Source: Hydrangea macrophylla (lineage: Eukaryota; Streptophyta; Magnoliopsida; Cornales; Hydrangeaceae). Taken from it: DNA of 64,000 nucleotides. Below are positions 1-11,328 of the stretch, piece by piece (position 1 is the first letter of the stretch; the number at the start of each line of letters is the position of its first letter). Under the pieces are notes generated by a model. The model did no database searches and was not told the DNA's origin. It saw only the letters and a list, made by a program, of their open reading frames with translations. The stretch is taken from the NCBI GenBank assembly GCA_033977485.1, contig CM066993.1, forward strand, positions 65,512,864-65,576,863. Reading direction: 5' to 3'. Position numbers and translations under genes: made by a program.

Positions 1-1117
1 TGAAATTATATGAAAAGCACGTATAACTGTTTATGTGAGCATGTTATGTGTCTACTTGGGTCAAAGGGGAGTTTGGTGCAAATTCATCCGAGGTAAGCTC
101 CTCGAACCTTGAGGATTGTGATTTTGATTGTGATTGTGATGGAATTGGAATTTTGGTTGTGTCTGGATTGGAGGTGGGCCCAACCAGGACACGGTACCTG
201 GTATGGAGGAAGGCCCAACCAGTGTACGAGATGCGTGGGAGAGGTGGGCCTCCTACGGCAACGACCGGATGAATGCGTACCACTCACCCTAGAGACTATT
301 TCTATGTGTTTTAGATGCTTAAACCATGAACTGTCATATAAGCATACATTTAGAATTGTGCACTCAGCATATAGCTGAGCAGTGGAGATTTAATCCATTG
401 CAGGTAAGAAGAAAGATAAGAAGAGGCATGAGGAGTGAGGACGAGGAATGCCGGGGAATCACCCCTTGTTAATATTTTTGTTCCTTTTTCCTAACTTTGT
501 AAATAAGAATTTGAGATATTATAATAGTTGTAATTAAACCTTGGGAATTAGTCAGTAGTACTGTATTTTGTAATCGAACTCCTGTAGTTGTGTTTTAAAA
601 TGTTGCAATTCAGTTATAATTGTGGTCGATGTTGATGTGGAGAAGCATGAGTTGTTATAGCAAATAACAGGGCTGCCCAGCAGGGGAGCAGTCGACTGGA
701 CCCTGGATTAGTCGACTGAATCCTGTGGGGTTTAAACACTGAAAGTGAATAGTATTGGAAACAGTCGACTGGACCCTTGATCAATCGACTAAACCACTGT
801 TGAACTTGGCTACTGCTTTGATTAATGGTAAAACCAATCGAATGGGTTCCCCGATCTGTTGACTGGACCCCCTTTACGAAAATGTGGATTTTGGTTCTGC
901 CAGGCATAGTCGACTGGACCCTATCACAGTCGGCTGAACTTCTATTTTCAAAACTGCTTTCCTTTGGACAGGTTCAATTGAACAAAACTTTTTATAAATC
1001 TCATTTTAAAGGATTTTACTTAGGTTTTCCGCTGCGGTATTACTTTAATGGAACTGGATGAGCCTTGGTGGCGTGCCACGTGTCCTCTTTCCACGCGTAG
1101 TGGGATGGGTCGTGACA
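1..1117 (+). mobile_element. 3' part of a chromovirus-like LTR (family F), cut by window edge
   Basis: The stretch ends in ...GGGTCGTGACA, the same kind of 3' terminus as the solo LTR at 59284-61530 (GGGGCGTGACA). It shares with that LTR a block around 10-60 (tatgaaaagca, tttatgtgagcatgtt, ttgggtcaa) and the stretch before the end (ccttggtggcgtgccacgtg). I infer the 3' portion of an LTR of a related but distinct family in plus orientation. The 5' end lies outside the window, so solo LTR, 3' LTR and truncated copy cannot be told apart. Open frames inside it have no recognisable domain. A 73 bp spacer of unknown nature (1118-1190) separates it from element A. Confidence 0.65.
690..940. repeat. 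Cluster of CAGTCGACTG palindromes in LTR F
   Basis: Perfect or near-perfect copies of the 10 bp palindrome CAGTCGACTG lie near 691, 709, 763, 782, 855, 908 and 928. Several are followed by GACCC. Variants differ by single changes, for example CAATCGACTA and CAGTCGGCTG. The cluster sits near the 3' end of the LTR, in the same relative place as a different palindrome cluster in the solo LTR at 59284-61530. Function is unknown. Confidence 0.7.
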
Positions 1118-1851
1118 ATTTTAGAACCCAAGTACAACATTTCAGCTCCAGAGTGAATGACTCATCCTCTTGAACCAAGACATGTATCATTGTCACGCCC
1201 CGACGTAGCATAAATATGGAAAGCTTTTAATTTCCTTTATGGACCCGTAGGTCGCGACAGTTTGAAGCATCGATTCCGTCCCAAACGTCGAACAACAAAG
1301 ACATAATAATCAGAGCAGAGCAATCAAGGCTTACAAATATTTTTCTAACTTATTACATATTACAATACGGGGTTAACTAAGGCACAAGCCGCCTTAAAAC
1401 AAAACAATACCTATTGTCTATTATAGTCATCCTTATAACAAAACAGTTTATAACTTAAAACATAGGGTATAGATAATAGTTCTATCTTCCAAAGCAGTCG
1501 ATCTCAGTTTGCATAATCATAGGGCCCAGCATAGTCATAACCTGAAAAGCCTGAACACGAATGTCTAGGGCACATTAATGCCATCAGCTTCAAGAAGCTG
1601 GTGAGTATGAAAAACATAACTTTGAATGTAACACATACTCATTTACCATTTTCCAATTCTCATTTAATCCAATAAGTTTACATTAAGGATAGGAGTTCAT
1701 TTTAGAAAAACAACCACAATATCATATGAAGGATATAATTCACATATATGTGACCGTGTATGAGAACAATGCACCATTTCATCTTACCGACTCTTTTCTC
1801 TCGACAAAACCCAACAACCCTACTTTCTCACACCGGTATCTTTGAAACACT

Positions 1852-2200
1852 TCGATAGCCACACTTTAGCACAGGGGTGCCAGGGAATGTCTAGTTTTCC
1901 TCACACTTTGGTCCGGGGTACCAGGAAGTGTCCAATGCCTCACACTTTAGTACCTAATCCGCCTCGCAAATACCGGAGGTAACCTCACGCAGTATCCAGA
2001 CTCGGGTACCAGGGAGTGTCCGTAGGCCGCACTTTAGCACTACCATGGGTGCCAGGGAATGTCCAAGTTCGACTTCACACACTTTGACGCTACCATGGTC
2101 GTCAGGGAGTGTCCAGATTTGCCATCGTCGCATTTCAAAGATACACTCGCCGCAATCTCAATCACAACACACTTTGGTACTCACTTACCAGGGAGTGTCC
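1852..2200. repeat. Degenerate tandem array in the element A LTR
   Basis: About seven imperfect units of roughly 45-60 bp. Each pairs CACACTTT(A/G)G with GGGTGCCAGGGAATGTCC or GGTACCAGGGAGTGTCC. The same array is in the other LTR at about 33030-33378, so it predates integration. Unit length and spacing are irregular. In element orientation it lies in the 3' half of the LTR. Confidence 0.75.
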
Positions 2201-2518
2201 ACAACACAATCTCAACCGCACTCACTATACCACACTGACCATTACTCTTTTCCATACTGACCAACATTCACACTCACCATGCATGTACAACTGACTCCAC
2301 ATGTATGTCATGAGACCACCCACATAACATATGTAGTGCTAGGAATAATAACAAGATATGCTTTGAAAAGAATTAAATTCATAATTGTTCCTAAATGACC
2401 AATCATATCCAAAATATAATCTGTTTTAACATTTTTTGCAAACAGAGCCTTAAAGACCCACAAGGTAACAACCAAACAGTTCCTTAACATGAAATAAGAA
2501 AAAACTAGAAACTGTCAG

Positions 2519-2652
2519 AAGTCGCGCGCGCGGGCCGCTCGCGCGATTTGCCCATATTTCTTTTTCTTTTTAAAACCTTTTCTGTCTGCCTGAAAATACA
2601 CAACTTGCGCGCGCCGGCTGCTCGCGCAACCCTCGCTCGCGCGCGCGAGTGC
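2519..2652. repeat. CG-rich palindrome block in the element A LTR
   Basis: Repeated GCTCGCGCG-type words, including the perfect 14 bp palindrome CTCGCGCGCGCGAG at 2636-2649, in an otherwise AT-rich LTR. The matching block in the other LTR (about 33697-33845) has one more GGTCGCTCGCGCGA-type unit, so copy number changed between the two LTRs of one element. Confidence 0.7.
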
Positions 2653-3974
2653 TTGCAGTGGCTTCATCTTCTTCGCTGAAACTCCCCTGCTTTCAGATTT
2701 TGAAGTCAATTTTACCCATTTTGAAATCTGAAACTAAATATATCATACAATATATGGATCTCTTCAATTTCTCACAAGGATTATGAATCCATAACCAATT
2801 TAACATGAATCAAACCATATCTCTCTAATTTTATGAAAAATCGAAAGACGTCAAAACTTCGTTTTTAATATACGTCCTCCTATGAATGAATTAAGCTCTT
2901 ATACTTTAAACATAGCATCTACCACATGTAATCTTTCATAATTATCTAAGAAAGCGAATTTTGGTTGAGTTTGAAAAATTTTGATTTCAAGCTATGAAAT
3001 TTCAAACGTATGATCATCAATGGAGATTTCAAAATTAGACAACCATAAAGAAATTAAAGCATGAATTAAATTCTGAGTGAGTTCTAAATACTCACTGTGA
3101 TTGAGAGAAGTAGAAATAGATGTTGAGAAAGAAACCCAATTAAAGAAACCAATAAGAGCTTCAAGCTATGGAGGAGAGTTCCTCTCTCTCTCTCAAAATT
3201 TCAGCAAGATAACTCTCAAGCTCTCTCTTTTCTCTCTGTGCTAGAAGTGTAGAATGTGTGATTGAGAGAATATGTGAGGGTGTATGAGAGTATCTATAGA
3301 ATTTCCCAACTTGGAGCCCAAGTTGTTTAAGCTTCACTCAACAAAAGGATTTAAATTAGCTAATTTCATAAAACCAATTATACACAGCAATTATTCATAC
3401 ATATAATCACAGATATATGAACTCAACAGTTCACCAAGGGTCAAGGGTAGATTAGTAGGGGTCAAATTGGGTGTTTGGGAATTCCAGCTTATGGCACAAC
3501 AATACACACACACACAAAGCATTGCCAAACAAGGCCTAAGTCATTGATTAGTTTCCATAAATGAAAAATAAAGTGTATGTCAAATCTAACTTTACATCAC
3601 TTCCAAAATCTGTGAAAGTTTAGCACAGCGCGGACAGTTTTGAACATAAACTGGTATTTTCGCGGTGTGGTGTTCACCGCAAAAATACAGAAAATTCATT
3701 TTAACGTAAGAAATGGTTTTCTGGTTTTATAAAAATACTGATTTAGTCAAAAGCAAACATTTCCACCGTTTTGAAATGCAGTTTTAAAATTCAACACGGG
3801 CATTGCTAATTTTTCAGAAATTGCAGTTTTGACCCAAATAAGAATTTCAATATGAATTATAGCAAGTATTAAAATTATAAGCATAAGAATTATAATTAAA
3901 TTAAAATCAGACAATTATTAAATTTAAATGCGACAAATGCTATTACAATTTATGTGCAAATACAGGTTGTTACA

Positions 3975-3987
3975 CCCTTCTTCCCTT
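3975..3987 (-). other. Polypurine tract of element A
   Basis: On the minus strand, AAGGGAAGAAGGG directly abuts the 3' LTR start TGTAACA. This is the expected place and composition of the plus-strand primer for reverse transcription. Confidence 0.85.
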
Positions 3988-4019
3988 AAATAGGATTTCG
4001 TCTCCGAAATCAAGACTAG

Positions 4020-4811
4020 CTAGTCATGAAACAACTCCGGGTACTTCTTCCTTATCTCAGCTTCAACTTCCCACGAGGCTTCATTCTCGTCATGGTGATT
4101 CCACTGAACCTTCACTAATGGAATGTCCTTGTTTCTCAACTTCTTGATACTCTGATTTAGAATCTTCACAGGCCTCTCCTTGTAAGAAATGTTATGACTC
4201 GTCTCAATATCGTCATAACTAACCACGTGCGAGGGGTCTCGTATGTACTTTCTCAGCATACTTACATTAAATACATTGAGAACCCCAGACATCTTCGGTG
4301 GTAGTGCCAGTCGATAAGCTACTTTTCCGACATGATCCAAAATCTCGAACGGTCCGATGAAACGCGGAGCTAATTTTCTTCTCTTGAGACCAAAGCGTAC
4401 TACTCATCGGGTCGGTGATACTTTAAGAAGTACGTGATCTCCAACACTAAATTCCAAATCTTTTCGACATCGATCGACATAACTCTTATACCTGCTTTGT
4501 GTGGTACTCATTCTTTCCTTGACCAAAGAAATCTTCTCGTTGGTTTCTCTAACCAAATACGGTCCCAATAATTCTGTGTCTCCTACCTCTGCCCAACACA
4601 ATGGAGAACGACATGGTCGTCCGTACAATGGTTCGAATGGAGCCATCCCGATACTCGTGTGATAACTGTTGTTATAGGCAAATTCAACCAATGACAAGTG
4701 TGTTTCCCAAGATTCTTCAAAATCAATAACACAAGCCCTAAACATATCCTCCATGATCTGATTAACACGTTCAGCTTCCCCATCAGTCTGAGGGTGAAAA
4801 ACAGTACTCAT
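4020..4811 (-). pseudogene. Element A pol C-terminus: integrase end and chromodomain
   Basis: Two open stretches in the same general reading order. 4404-4811 starts in the integrase catalytic core, with FHPQTDGEAERVNQ holding the catalytic Glu, followed by the conserved LVEFAYNNSYH, SIGMAPFEPLYGR and GDHVLLKVSPTR motifs. 4020-4340 carries VAYRLALPP, then a chromodomain-like segment (KILNQSIKKLRNKDIPLVKVQW...EASWEVE). Chromodomains at this position are known to steer chromovirus integration to particular chromatin. A stop at about 4402-4404 separates the two parts, where an intact element reads through. It is the end of pol, 32 bp from the PPT, so nothing is missing at the C-terminus. Confidence 0.88.
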
Positions 4812-5887
4812 CTTGAACGAGGTTCCTATAGCTTATTGTAAACTTTCTCAAAATCTAGAAGTAAAACGTGCATCACGGTCTGACACAATCGACACATGTG
4901 CACCGTGAAGTCGCACAACTTATTGTATGTACATCCGGCACATTCTTTCTACCAAGTACGTCATACTATAAGCTATAAAATGAGCCGATTTCGTCAATCG
5001 ACCCACGATTACCCAAATGGCGTCATGATTCTGTCCCGATCGGGGCAATCCTACTACAAAATCCATGGTTATGTGCTCCCTATTCCAACCAGGAATGGGT
5101 AGCGGTTGCAACAATCCTGACGGTCTCTGATGTTCGACTTTGACTTGTTGACACGTCAAACACCTGGATACAAATTCGGCCACATCCTTCTTCATACATT
5201 CCCACCATAAATTTCTCTTCAAATCCTTGTACATTTTCGTTCCTCCTGGGTGAACTGTATACCTTGACTTATGTGCTTCTTCCAGGATATCCTTTCTTAG
5301 CTCACCAACATCTGTCATACATAATCTGCCTCTGCATCGATACCCTCCGTCACTTCCCACCTTCCATTCTGTCGGATCTTTCTCTGACATCTTCACAAAC
5401 CATGCTTGAAACTTCTCATCTCCTTGCTGAGTTCCAATAATACGGTCGATAAGAACAAGCTGTAGGATAAGACATCCAAAAAGTTGTCCTTCTCCTTCTT
5501 CAGCACTCTGTACATCGAACTCCGCCAACGTCTCCAATGCTCGCCATTCTCTAACCATTAAGGAGGCAATCGTCTCACAAGTCTGCCGACTCAAAGCATC
5601 AGCGACCACATTAGCTTTACCAGGGTGGTACTCTAACGTGAAATCGTAATCTTTGATCAGCTCTATCCATCTGCATTGCCCCATGTTCAAATCTTTCTGT
5701 GTGAACAAGTATTTCAGACTCTTTAGATCGGAGAACAAATCAAACTTCTCACCGTAGAGATAGTGTTTCCAAATCTTGAGTGCGAATACTACGGCCGTCA
5801 ATTTCAAATCATGAATGGGATAGTTCAACTCATTCGGCTTCAGCTGTCTAGATCCATAGGCGATAACTCTGCCATCTTGCATAAGTA
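4812..5887 (-). pseudogene. Element A pol: RNase H C-half and integrase core
   Basis: The open frame 4920-5882 begins at the insertion site of element B. It continues RNase H ([39 protein letters not shown]), then the integrase zinc finger (HPGGTKMY..., CLTCQQVK) and core start ([10 protein letters not shown], with the first Asp). A stop at 4920 follows MYIQ. The second catalytic Asp region (VSIVSDRDARF) is still visible near 4870, between stops. The RNase H D-to-SD context reads [10 protein letters not shown] where plant elements usually have a TDHKSLKY-type motif, so a catalytic-region change is likely. The N-terminal half is at 28690-30168, more than 22 kb away. Confidence 0.88.
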
Positions 5888-7177
5888 TGTTAGGGATATA
5901 TACTAAAAGCCATGCTTTATGTAGTTGATTTATTATTCATTTAATAAAATCAGTTAATCCATTTTTTTTAGAATCTGTGTGGGCAATGTTTGTATTATAT
6001 TATTTATTTAATATTATGCATGTGTGTCTCTCATTCTATATAGTAGGTGGTTTGGTGTGTAGAGTTCGGCTTACACACGGAAGATCAGACCATCAGATAT
6101 TATAGAATGTAAGATTTTGGTTTACAGTCTTAGATGGGATTGGACACACCATCGGTAGGACTGCAGCATGGTGTTGTAGTAGGTTTGTCTTAACTACGGA
6201 AAACTGTATAGTGTCAACTCACTATGCTGGTACACTTTGTGTATTAAACGGGACTTACTTGGGGTAATTATCTTTATACTGACTTATAAGATAATTAATA
6301 CCTCATGGCTATTATGAGTGCTAATGCTCTAAATCCTAAGTTAATTTGTAGACACGTACATTTGATATTTACACTTTGATCCCTAAAAGGGTGAGATCCT
6401 TAAATGGGTCAATATCTCATTGGATTGGGTGGCAATATTAATTGTGTGGTGGATATTAATTAATGATGGAATCCATGTCTCAATTTTGGGATTGATGATG
6501 TCCCCTTGAGAAAACTTATAAGTTTTGATTATGTCAAACCCTGCAGGTGGATTTTGTATCCGACATATCAGATAAGTTAAGCAGAGGATCTCAAGGAATT
6601 TTAAGAAATTAATTAAATATGATTGTCAGTAATTATACTTAATTAATGGATATCTGTAATCTTAACATGGAGCTCGAAATATATTTTTGAGATAAGGGTA
6701 GGAGTGCAATTATAATTCTTTAGTGGTATGAATTATAATTTATAGAAATAGGAATCTGATTCAGTTCGAATTAGGGTTTCCTAATTCCATAAGGAAGCCT
6801 ATTCCTTATTGACTTCTTATGGTCCCTATCGTAGCCTATATATATGCTGCTTTGGCTCTCTCTTCAGTTTGCGTTTTTCCATCAAGAGTATTATAACTTG
6901 GAATAGAAAAGAGAGCGTAAAAAGGGAGAGAAGAAAACAAAAAGGATTTCGAAAGAGCCCACACTCAGTTCGATATTCTGGCAGCGGAGGAATACGGTAG
7001 AAGATTGTGAGCTGTTATCGAGCCCGTGTTCTCGATTCGTCTACTACAGCAATCCGTTTTGCAGTTCAAGGTAACCCTAGTTCCGCCCTTGTAGGGTTAT
7101 TATAGATTTCACAAAATATTTTGCAGTACCAATTTATACGCATTGTCAACGGATTCTGGGAACGTAGTTTCCTAACA
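5888..7177 (+). repeat. Element B 5' LTR
   Basis: 1290 bp, TGTTAGGGAT...CTAACA, directly followed by the tRNA-iMet primer site. A strong TATA box (TATATATA) lies near 6837-6845. It keeps a segment (tattaattaatgatgg, near 6453-6480) that is missing from the 3' LTR, so at least one indel postdates integration. Confidence 0.94.
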
Positions 7178-7178
7178 G

Positions 7179-7190
7179 TGGTATCAGAGC
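7179..7190 (+). other. Element B primer binding site (tRNA-iMet)
   Basis: TGGTATCAGAGC starts two bases after the 5' LTR. It complements the 3' end of plant initiator methionine tRNA, the usual primer of plant copia elements. Confidence 0.9.
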
Positions 7191-8634
7191 AACGTTGATT
7201 CTGCGAATGGGTTGGACGCAACCATGTTGTCCAATAAAACAGATCTTATGCGTGTTTTGATGGATGGATAGGACGTAGAACTGTGCTAACCCTTGTTTTG
7301 CAGCGTTCTTATTCCACTATTATGGTCACTGATTTTGTGTGATTGGATCCCACGATGGTTTTATCCGTGGTTAATTTCGTTGTTTTAATATAGCATGTGA
7401 ACTCCTTTATGGAGGCATAGGATTTGTGTGTATTGGATCCCACGCTTGATTGATGTGTGGTTAATTTACTACAAAGAAATAGCATGTGAACTCCTTCATG
7501 GAGGCATAGAGTTTGTGTAATATATCTCAAGTAAATCCGTGAAGACAGTTCGTGAAGACAGTTTACAAGCAGTTTCAGAAAGCAATCTGGAGGTAGTTTC
7601 TGAAGGTTGTTTCAGAAAACAGTTCTGGAAGGCAGTTGCGTAGTGGCGACATAGAGCTAACCGGGTTCAATGAAGATTTCTTCACAAGAGTTGCAGCTTG
7701 ACCATAATAGTGGGATTCCTATTTTATTGTGGTTTCCTTATTTATGTGTGATTGAATGATTATTATTGTTTCATGTTTAATGAATAAGACAACATGGATA
7801 ATTGTTTCTAGACCTATTTCAGATGTCTAGCTGCATGTTTAATTTATATTAATTTAAAATGATGGACAACTACATGTGCATTTAGAAATAAAACTAATTC
7901 CATAATTTGAAAACATAAGTACTTATTTTCTAAAATCATGAGAATAGAATAATTTTATTATCTACACATGTGGGTTTCACAAGTAAGGATGAATTAATCC
8001 TTGTCAAGTATTCCATTATTTTTTATTAATTAAATTAAAAGTTTTTCTAAAAAATTATAACCCTCAATTTTTTTTTTAAAATTCTAAGTGGGAGAGGGAA
8101 TTTATCAGGTATAAATCCTATGGTCTCCATCACTAGTTTGTAGATGATATGATTAATTTTGTGTGATGGCTCTAGTGTCATCCTCCCTATCGGATGTAGT
8201 TGATCATGGAATCATCAGTACAAACTTCTTTAAAAGAATGTTTTGGGTGATTATTGGTGTGAGTCACCTCTCCATCAGAGGTGTTCCTCATGGAACTCTT
8301 GACCTAGAATTAAGTGATGGTATACACTTAGCTACAAATAATAATATCCTTTCCATCTGAGTCACTGTTATTATTTATAGGACCAAAGCAAGTCAGCAGT
8401 TTAATTTTATTAGGCAAAGTACATTGCCTGGATAGTAAAATTAAAAAGCAATTGTCTATCTGTACAAATGATGGATAGTATATGGCTTCCCATCGAGTCA
8501 TACTATTCACGGTGTATCAGGTTGCTGGCGGATTCCTTTCAAATATGGTAGAGGGAACCAATATTTTCAACTCGAATCCATAGTAATTTTTGCCCAAACG
8601 TAATTATTTATGTTATGTGATTCTCAGCTTTTAA
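7191..8634 (+). other. Element B untranslated leader with a tandem duplication
   Basis: About 1.4 kb between PBS and the gag ATG, without a convincing gene. A two-copy tandem repeat of about 90 bp occupies 7331-7420 and 7421-7509 (both hold TTGGATCCCACG and AGCATGTGAACTCCTT, ending GGAGGCATAG). Short degenerate GCAGTTTC/GAAG-rich repeats follow at about 7530-7640. Short open frames on the minus strand here only reflect the repeat. Confidence 0.6.
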
Positions 8635-9554
8635 ATGGGTACTTTCAATCCACTTGCCGTTATACTTAAAGAAAACAAACTTACTGGACCAAACTATATA
8701 GACTGGAAAAGGAATTTGGATATTGTGTTAACTGCTGAAGAGTACAAGTTTGTGCTTACTCAAGAATGTCCTGAGCAACCTGGTGAGGGGGCAACCGCTG
8801 AGGAAACCCAGGCTCACAAGAAATGGGTCAAGGCCGATGAGATGGCGCGGTGTTACATTTTGGCATCCATGTCAAATGTTTTGCAACATCAGCATCAGTC
8901 AATGACCAGCGCCTATGACATGATGGAGAGCCTCCGAGAGATGTTCGGGGATCAAAATTGTGCTACTAGGCAGGTTGCTATGAAAGACTTGATGAACACA
9001 ACCATGGCTGAGGGGACGCCTGTAAGGGATCATGTTCTTAAGATGATATCTCTTCTTAATGAACTAGAGATCCTTGGAGCTGAAATCGACGGGGAAACCC
9101 AGGTCGATATCGTACTTTAGTCACTGCCAGAGTCCTTTAAGCAATTCCGCCTCAATTACAACATGAATAAATTTAAATATACTTTGGCGGAGCTGCTTAA
9201 AGAACTCTAGGCAGCTGAGGGTCTCAACAGAAAGTTAGGGAGTGCTCTTGTGTTTGAGAAATGTTCTGCTTCAAAGCCGAAAGGCAAGAAGAAAATGAAA
9301 AAGGCTCAAAAGAAGGCCGCGGGTCCTCCGCCAATCCAAAGGCCATGAGGACAACCGGGAAAGCCTAAAGGCAAATGTTTTATTTGCAAGCAGCCAGGAC
9401 ACTGGAAGAAGCAATGTCCAGTTTATCTCGCCAGATAGAACAATCAAGGTAAATCTCATTTACTAGTTGTTGAATCGTGTTTAGCGGTCCGATCTACCGG
9501 TACCTGGTGTGTAGATACGGGAGCCACTGATCATGTATGCAATTCTTTGCAGGG
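8635..9554 (+). pseudogene. Element B gag and start of protease
   Basis: Begins MGTFNPLAVILKENKLTG at a clear ATG and continues in one frame to the insertion point of element C. It shows a copia Gag domain (NYIDWKRNLDIVL, YDMMESLREMFG), then a CCHC knuckle CFICKQPGHWKKQC at 9376-9417, then the protease active site WCVDTGATDHVC (DTG at 9514-9522). Four in-frame stops (9118, 9208, 9346, 9436) break it. Those at 9118 and 9208 look like CAG to TAG changes. Gag would form the virus-like particle that packages the RNA. The frame resumes at 24201. Confidence 0.9.
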
Positions 9555-9807
9555 TGACAAGAGGGGGTATTTGTAAAATACAACCGCGCTAAAATAGGAA
9601 AATACACTAGAAAAGTCTACAATTCCCCTGTTTATCTGCAGTTTGAATTACAATACCAGTTTCTACACAAATTGATTAAACTATGATAAGTGGTATTGTT
9701 TTAGTGATTATTTGTGCAGATTACTGCTGCTGTGTACAAGATTGAAGAATGTTGATAAAAGGAAGTGCTTAGTCCATATGAAGACAACTCAAAGCTGGAA
9801 TATAGGG

Positions 9808-9920
9808 TTCGAGCGATCGAACAATGTTTGAGCGATCGACGTTTCGATTGACCGAGTGGAGTTCAAGCAATCGCAGTTTCTGGAATTTCAATCGATCGAG
9901 AGTGTTTCGATCGATCGAAC
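9808..9920. repeat. Palindrome cluster upstream of the TATA box, element C 5' LTR
   Basis: About six GAGCGATCGA, TCGATCGATCGA and TCAATCGATCGA words within 113 bp, ending roughly 70 bp before the TATA box. The 3' LTR has the same cluster at 22810-22922. Position in U3 just upstream of the core promoter would suit repeated binding sites for a dimeric protein; that is inference. Confidence 0.7.
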
Positions 9921-10413
9921 ATGCCATTTATCAGATTATACGCGCACGCAGCGGAAACGGGTTTTTAACCCTAGCAGGAGGTTTAGGCTATATATAATCA
10001 TTTTGTTTACGTCCAAAGGGGACGTCCACACTTTGTTTTCATCAGTTTTCCATAGAGAGTAGAGAGTTTATCTTATTTTGTAGGTTTTCTCAAGGATTTT
10101 TCATTGTAGCTTGGATTTCGTAAGGTTTAATAGTAGTTGCTCTTCTCCAGGTTACTTTATTTTATTTTGTTTACATTCTGCAAGTAGTTATTTGTAGTAT
10201 AATCTTTAATATCGTAGTATTACATGCTAGATGAGTTAAAATCATTGATTTTCATAGTTTTCATGAAAAACTCGCAAACAAACGTGACTTTAATGAACTT
10301 TTACGTTAAAAATAAATATGAGACTTCCCAGATCATGTCTGAGTAGTCTGGCATTGGGAAATCGCGATGAAACCGTGATTTCAGGCCTCTGCCATGCAGT
10401 ATTTTTATTCCTG

Positions 10414-10537
10414 TGTTCGATCGATCGAATATAGTTCGATCAATCGGACCAGAGACACATTTGAGCGATCGAATATATGTCGAGCGATCGAGAGATGAAG
10501 AAGTTTGATCGATCGAAAGCGCGTCGATCGATCGAGA
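10414..10537. repeat. Second palindrome cluster, element C 5' LTR
   Basis: About seven TCGATCGATCGA or GAGCGATCGA words, spaced 15-30 bp apart, downstream of the TATA box. In the 3' LTR (23417-23540) one unit containing GAATATAGTTC is duplicated and another is missing, so the array has changed by unit gain and loss. Confidence 0.7.
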
Positions 10538-11204
10538 CCTCTGATTCTTAAGTACATCTAATACAGTATTCCAAGACTTTCTGCTTTACTGATTCGTTAT
10601 CAAACTGTCCCCAAATGCTCAGTTTGTCAAAACAGTCTTTAAACATTAAGCCTTAAGGCATTTTCTTTCAATATATTTTGCAAACCACCCTCAATGCTAA
10701 CACCATTGTAGGTGCGAGTTTTCACTATTGAATTAAACCTCCTTTGGGTATTTCGAACTTAATTGTGATGATATAGTCCCGGTCATGAAAGGACTATTGA
10801 TTCTATATCCTTAGAGAAGTACGGGATACTGTAGAAGTTGCCCTCCATTGAGCTTAATTGCATTTGCATGGTAGATGGCTGAGTCATAGTGGATTTGCGT
10901 GATCCCAACACTTTCTTTTATTAAGAAAAATCATTTTCAAATCTCGCTTTAGTTAAATAGTTAATCATTAGTTAATTTAATTTAGTTGTTTTTAAGTTTA
11001 GTAGTTGTTAATTGTAGAACTTTGTGTTCTACACTTTTCTTAAAATATTGAATTTTTTCTTTTCTTTTAGAGTCTAATCTAAGTGATTTAATTCTCATCC
11101 TTCCCTGTGGGATCGACCTGGTCTTACCAGTTACTACTTGCACGTCTATCTACACTTGGGTATAGCACACAAGCGCACACAGAAAAATATTCGTGTCAAG
11201 TTTT

Positions 11205-11222
11205 TGGCGCCGTTGCTGGGGA
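11205..11222 (+). other. Element C primer binding site (tRNA-Asp type)
   Basis: TGGCGCCGTTGCTGGGGA lies six bases inside the 5' LTR end. It differs by one base from the usual Athila site, which complements the 3' end of plant tRNA-Asp. Confidence 0.85.
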
Positions 11223-11328
11223 AGGCGACGATCAATTCCTTAGATTACCTCAATCTTTCCTGATCTATTTCTGTTTTCCTTTTTCTTTGAGTTCTCTAGG
11301 TTTTCAATCTTCTTAGGTTCTCTCATTT

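Larger units (their letters stand above)
1191..3974 (-). repeat. Element A 3' LTR
   Basis: 2784 bp, aligning along its whole length with 32366-35165 apart from scattered substitutions and small indels. On the minus strand it begins TGTAACAACCTG and ends GGGGCGTGACA. It holds a tandem array (1852-2200), a CG-rich palindrome block (2519-2652), CT-rich runs near 3180-3200 and a weak TATA candidate (TATAGATA, minus strand, 3291-3298). A 16-18 bp palindrome unit present in the other LTR is missing here. Confidence 0.93.
9555..11198 (+). repeat. Element C 5' LTR
   Basis: 1644 bp, TGACAAGAGGGGG...ATTCGTGTCA. A TATA box (TATATATAAT, about 9989-9998) is preceded by a cluster of GATCGATC-type palindromes (9808-9920), with a second cluster at 10414-10537 downstream of the TATA box. 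Some palindromes here carry C/T changes relative to the 3' LTR copy (for example TTTGAGCGATCG for TTCGAGCGATCG). Confidence 0.95.

Noticed and set aside
48..378. Short overlapping frames on both strands at the window start
   Set aside because: They lie inside an LTR, overlap each other on both strands and have no recognisable domain.
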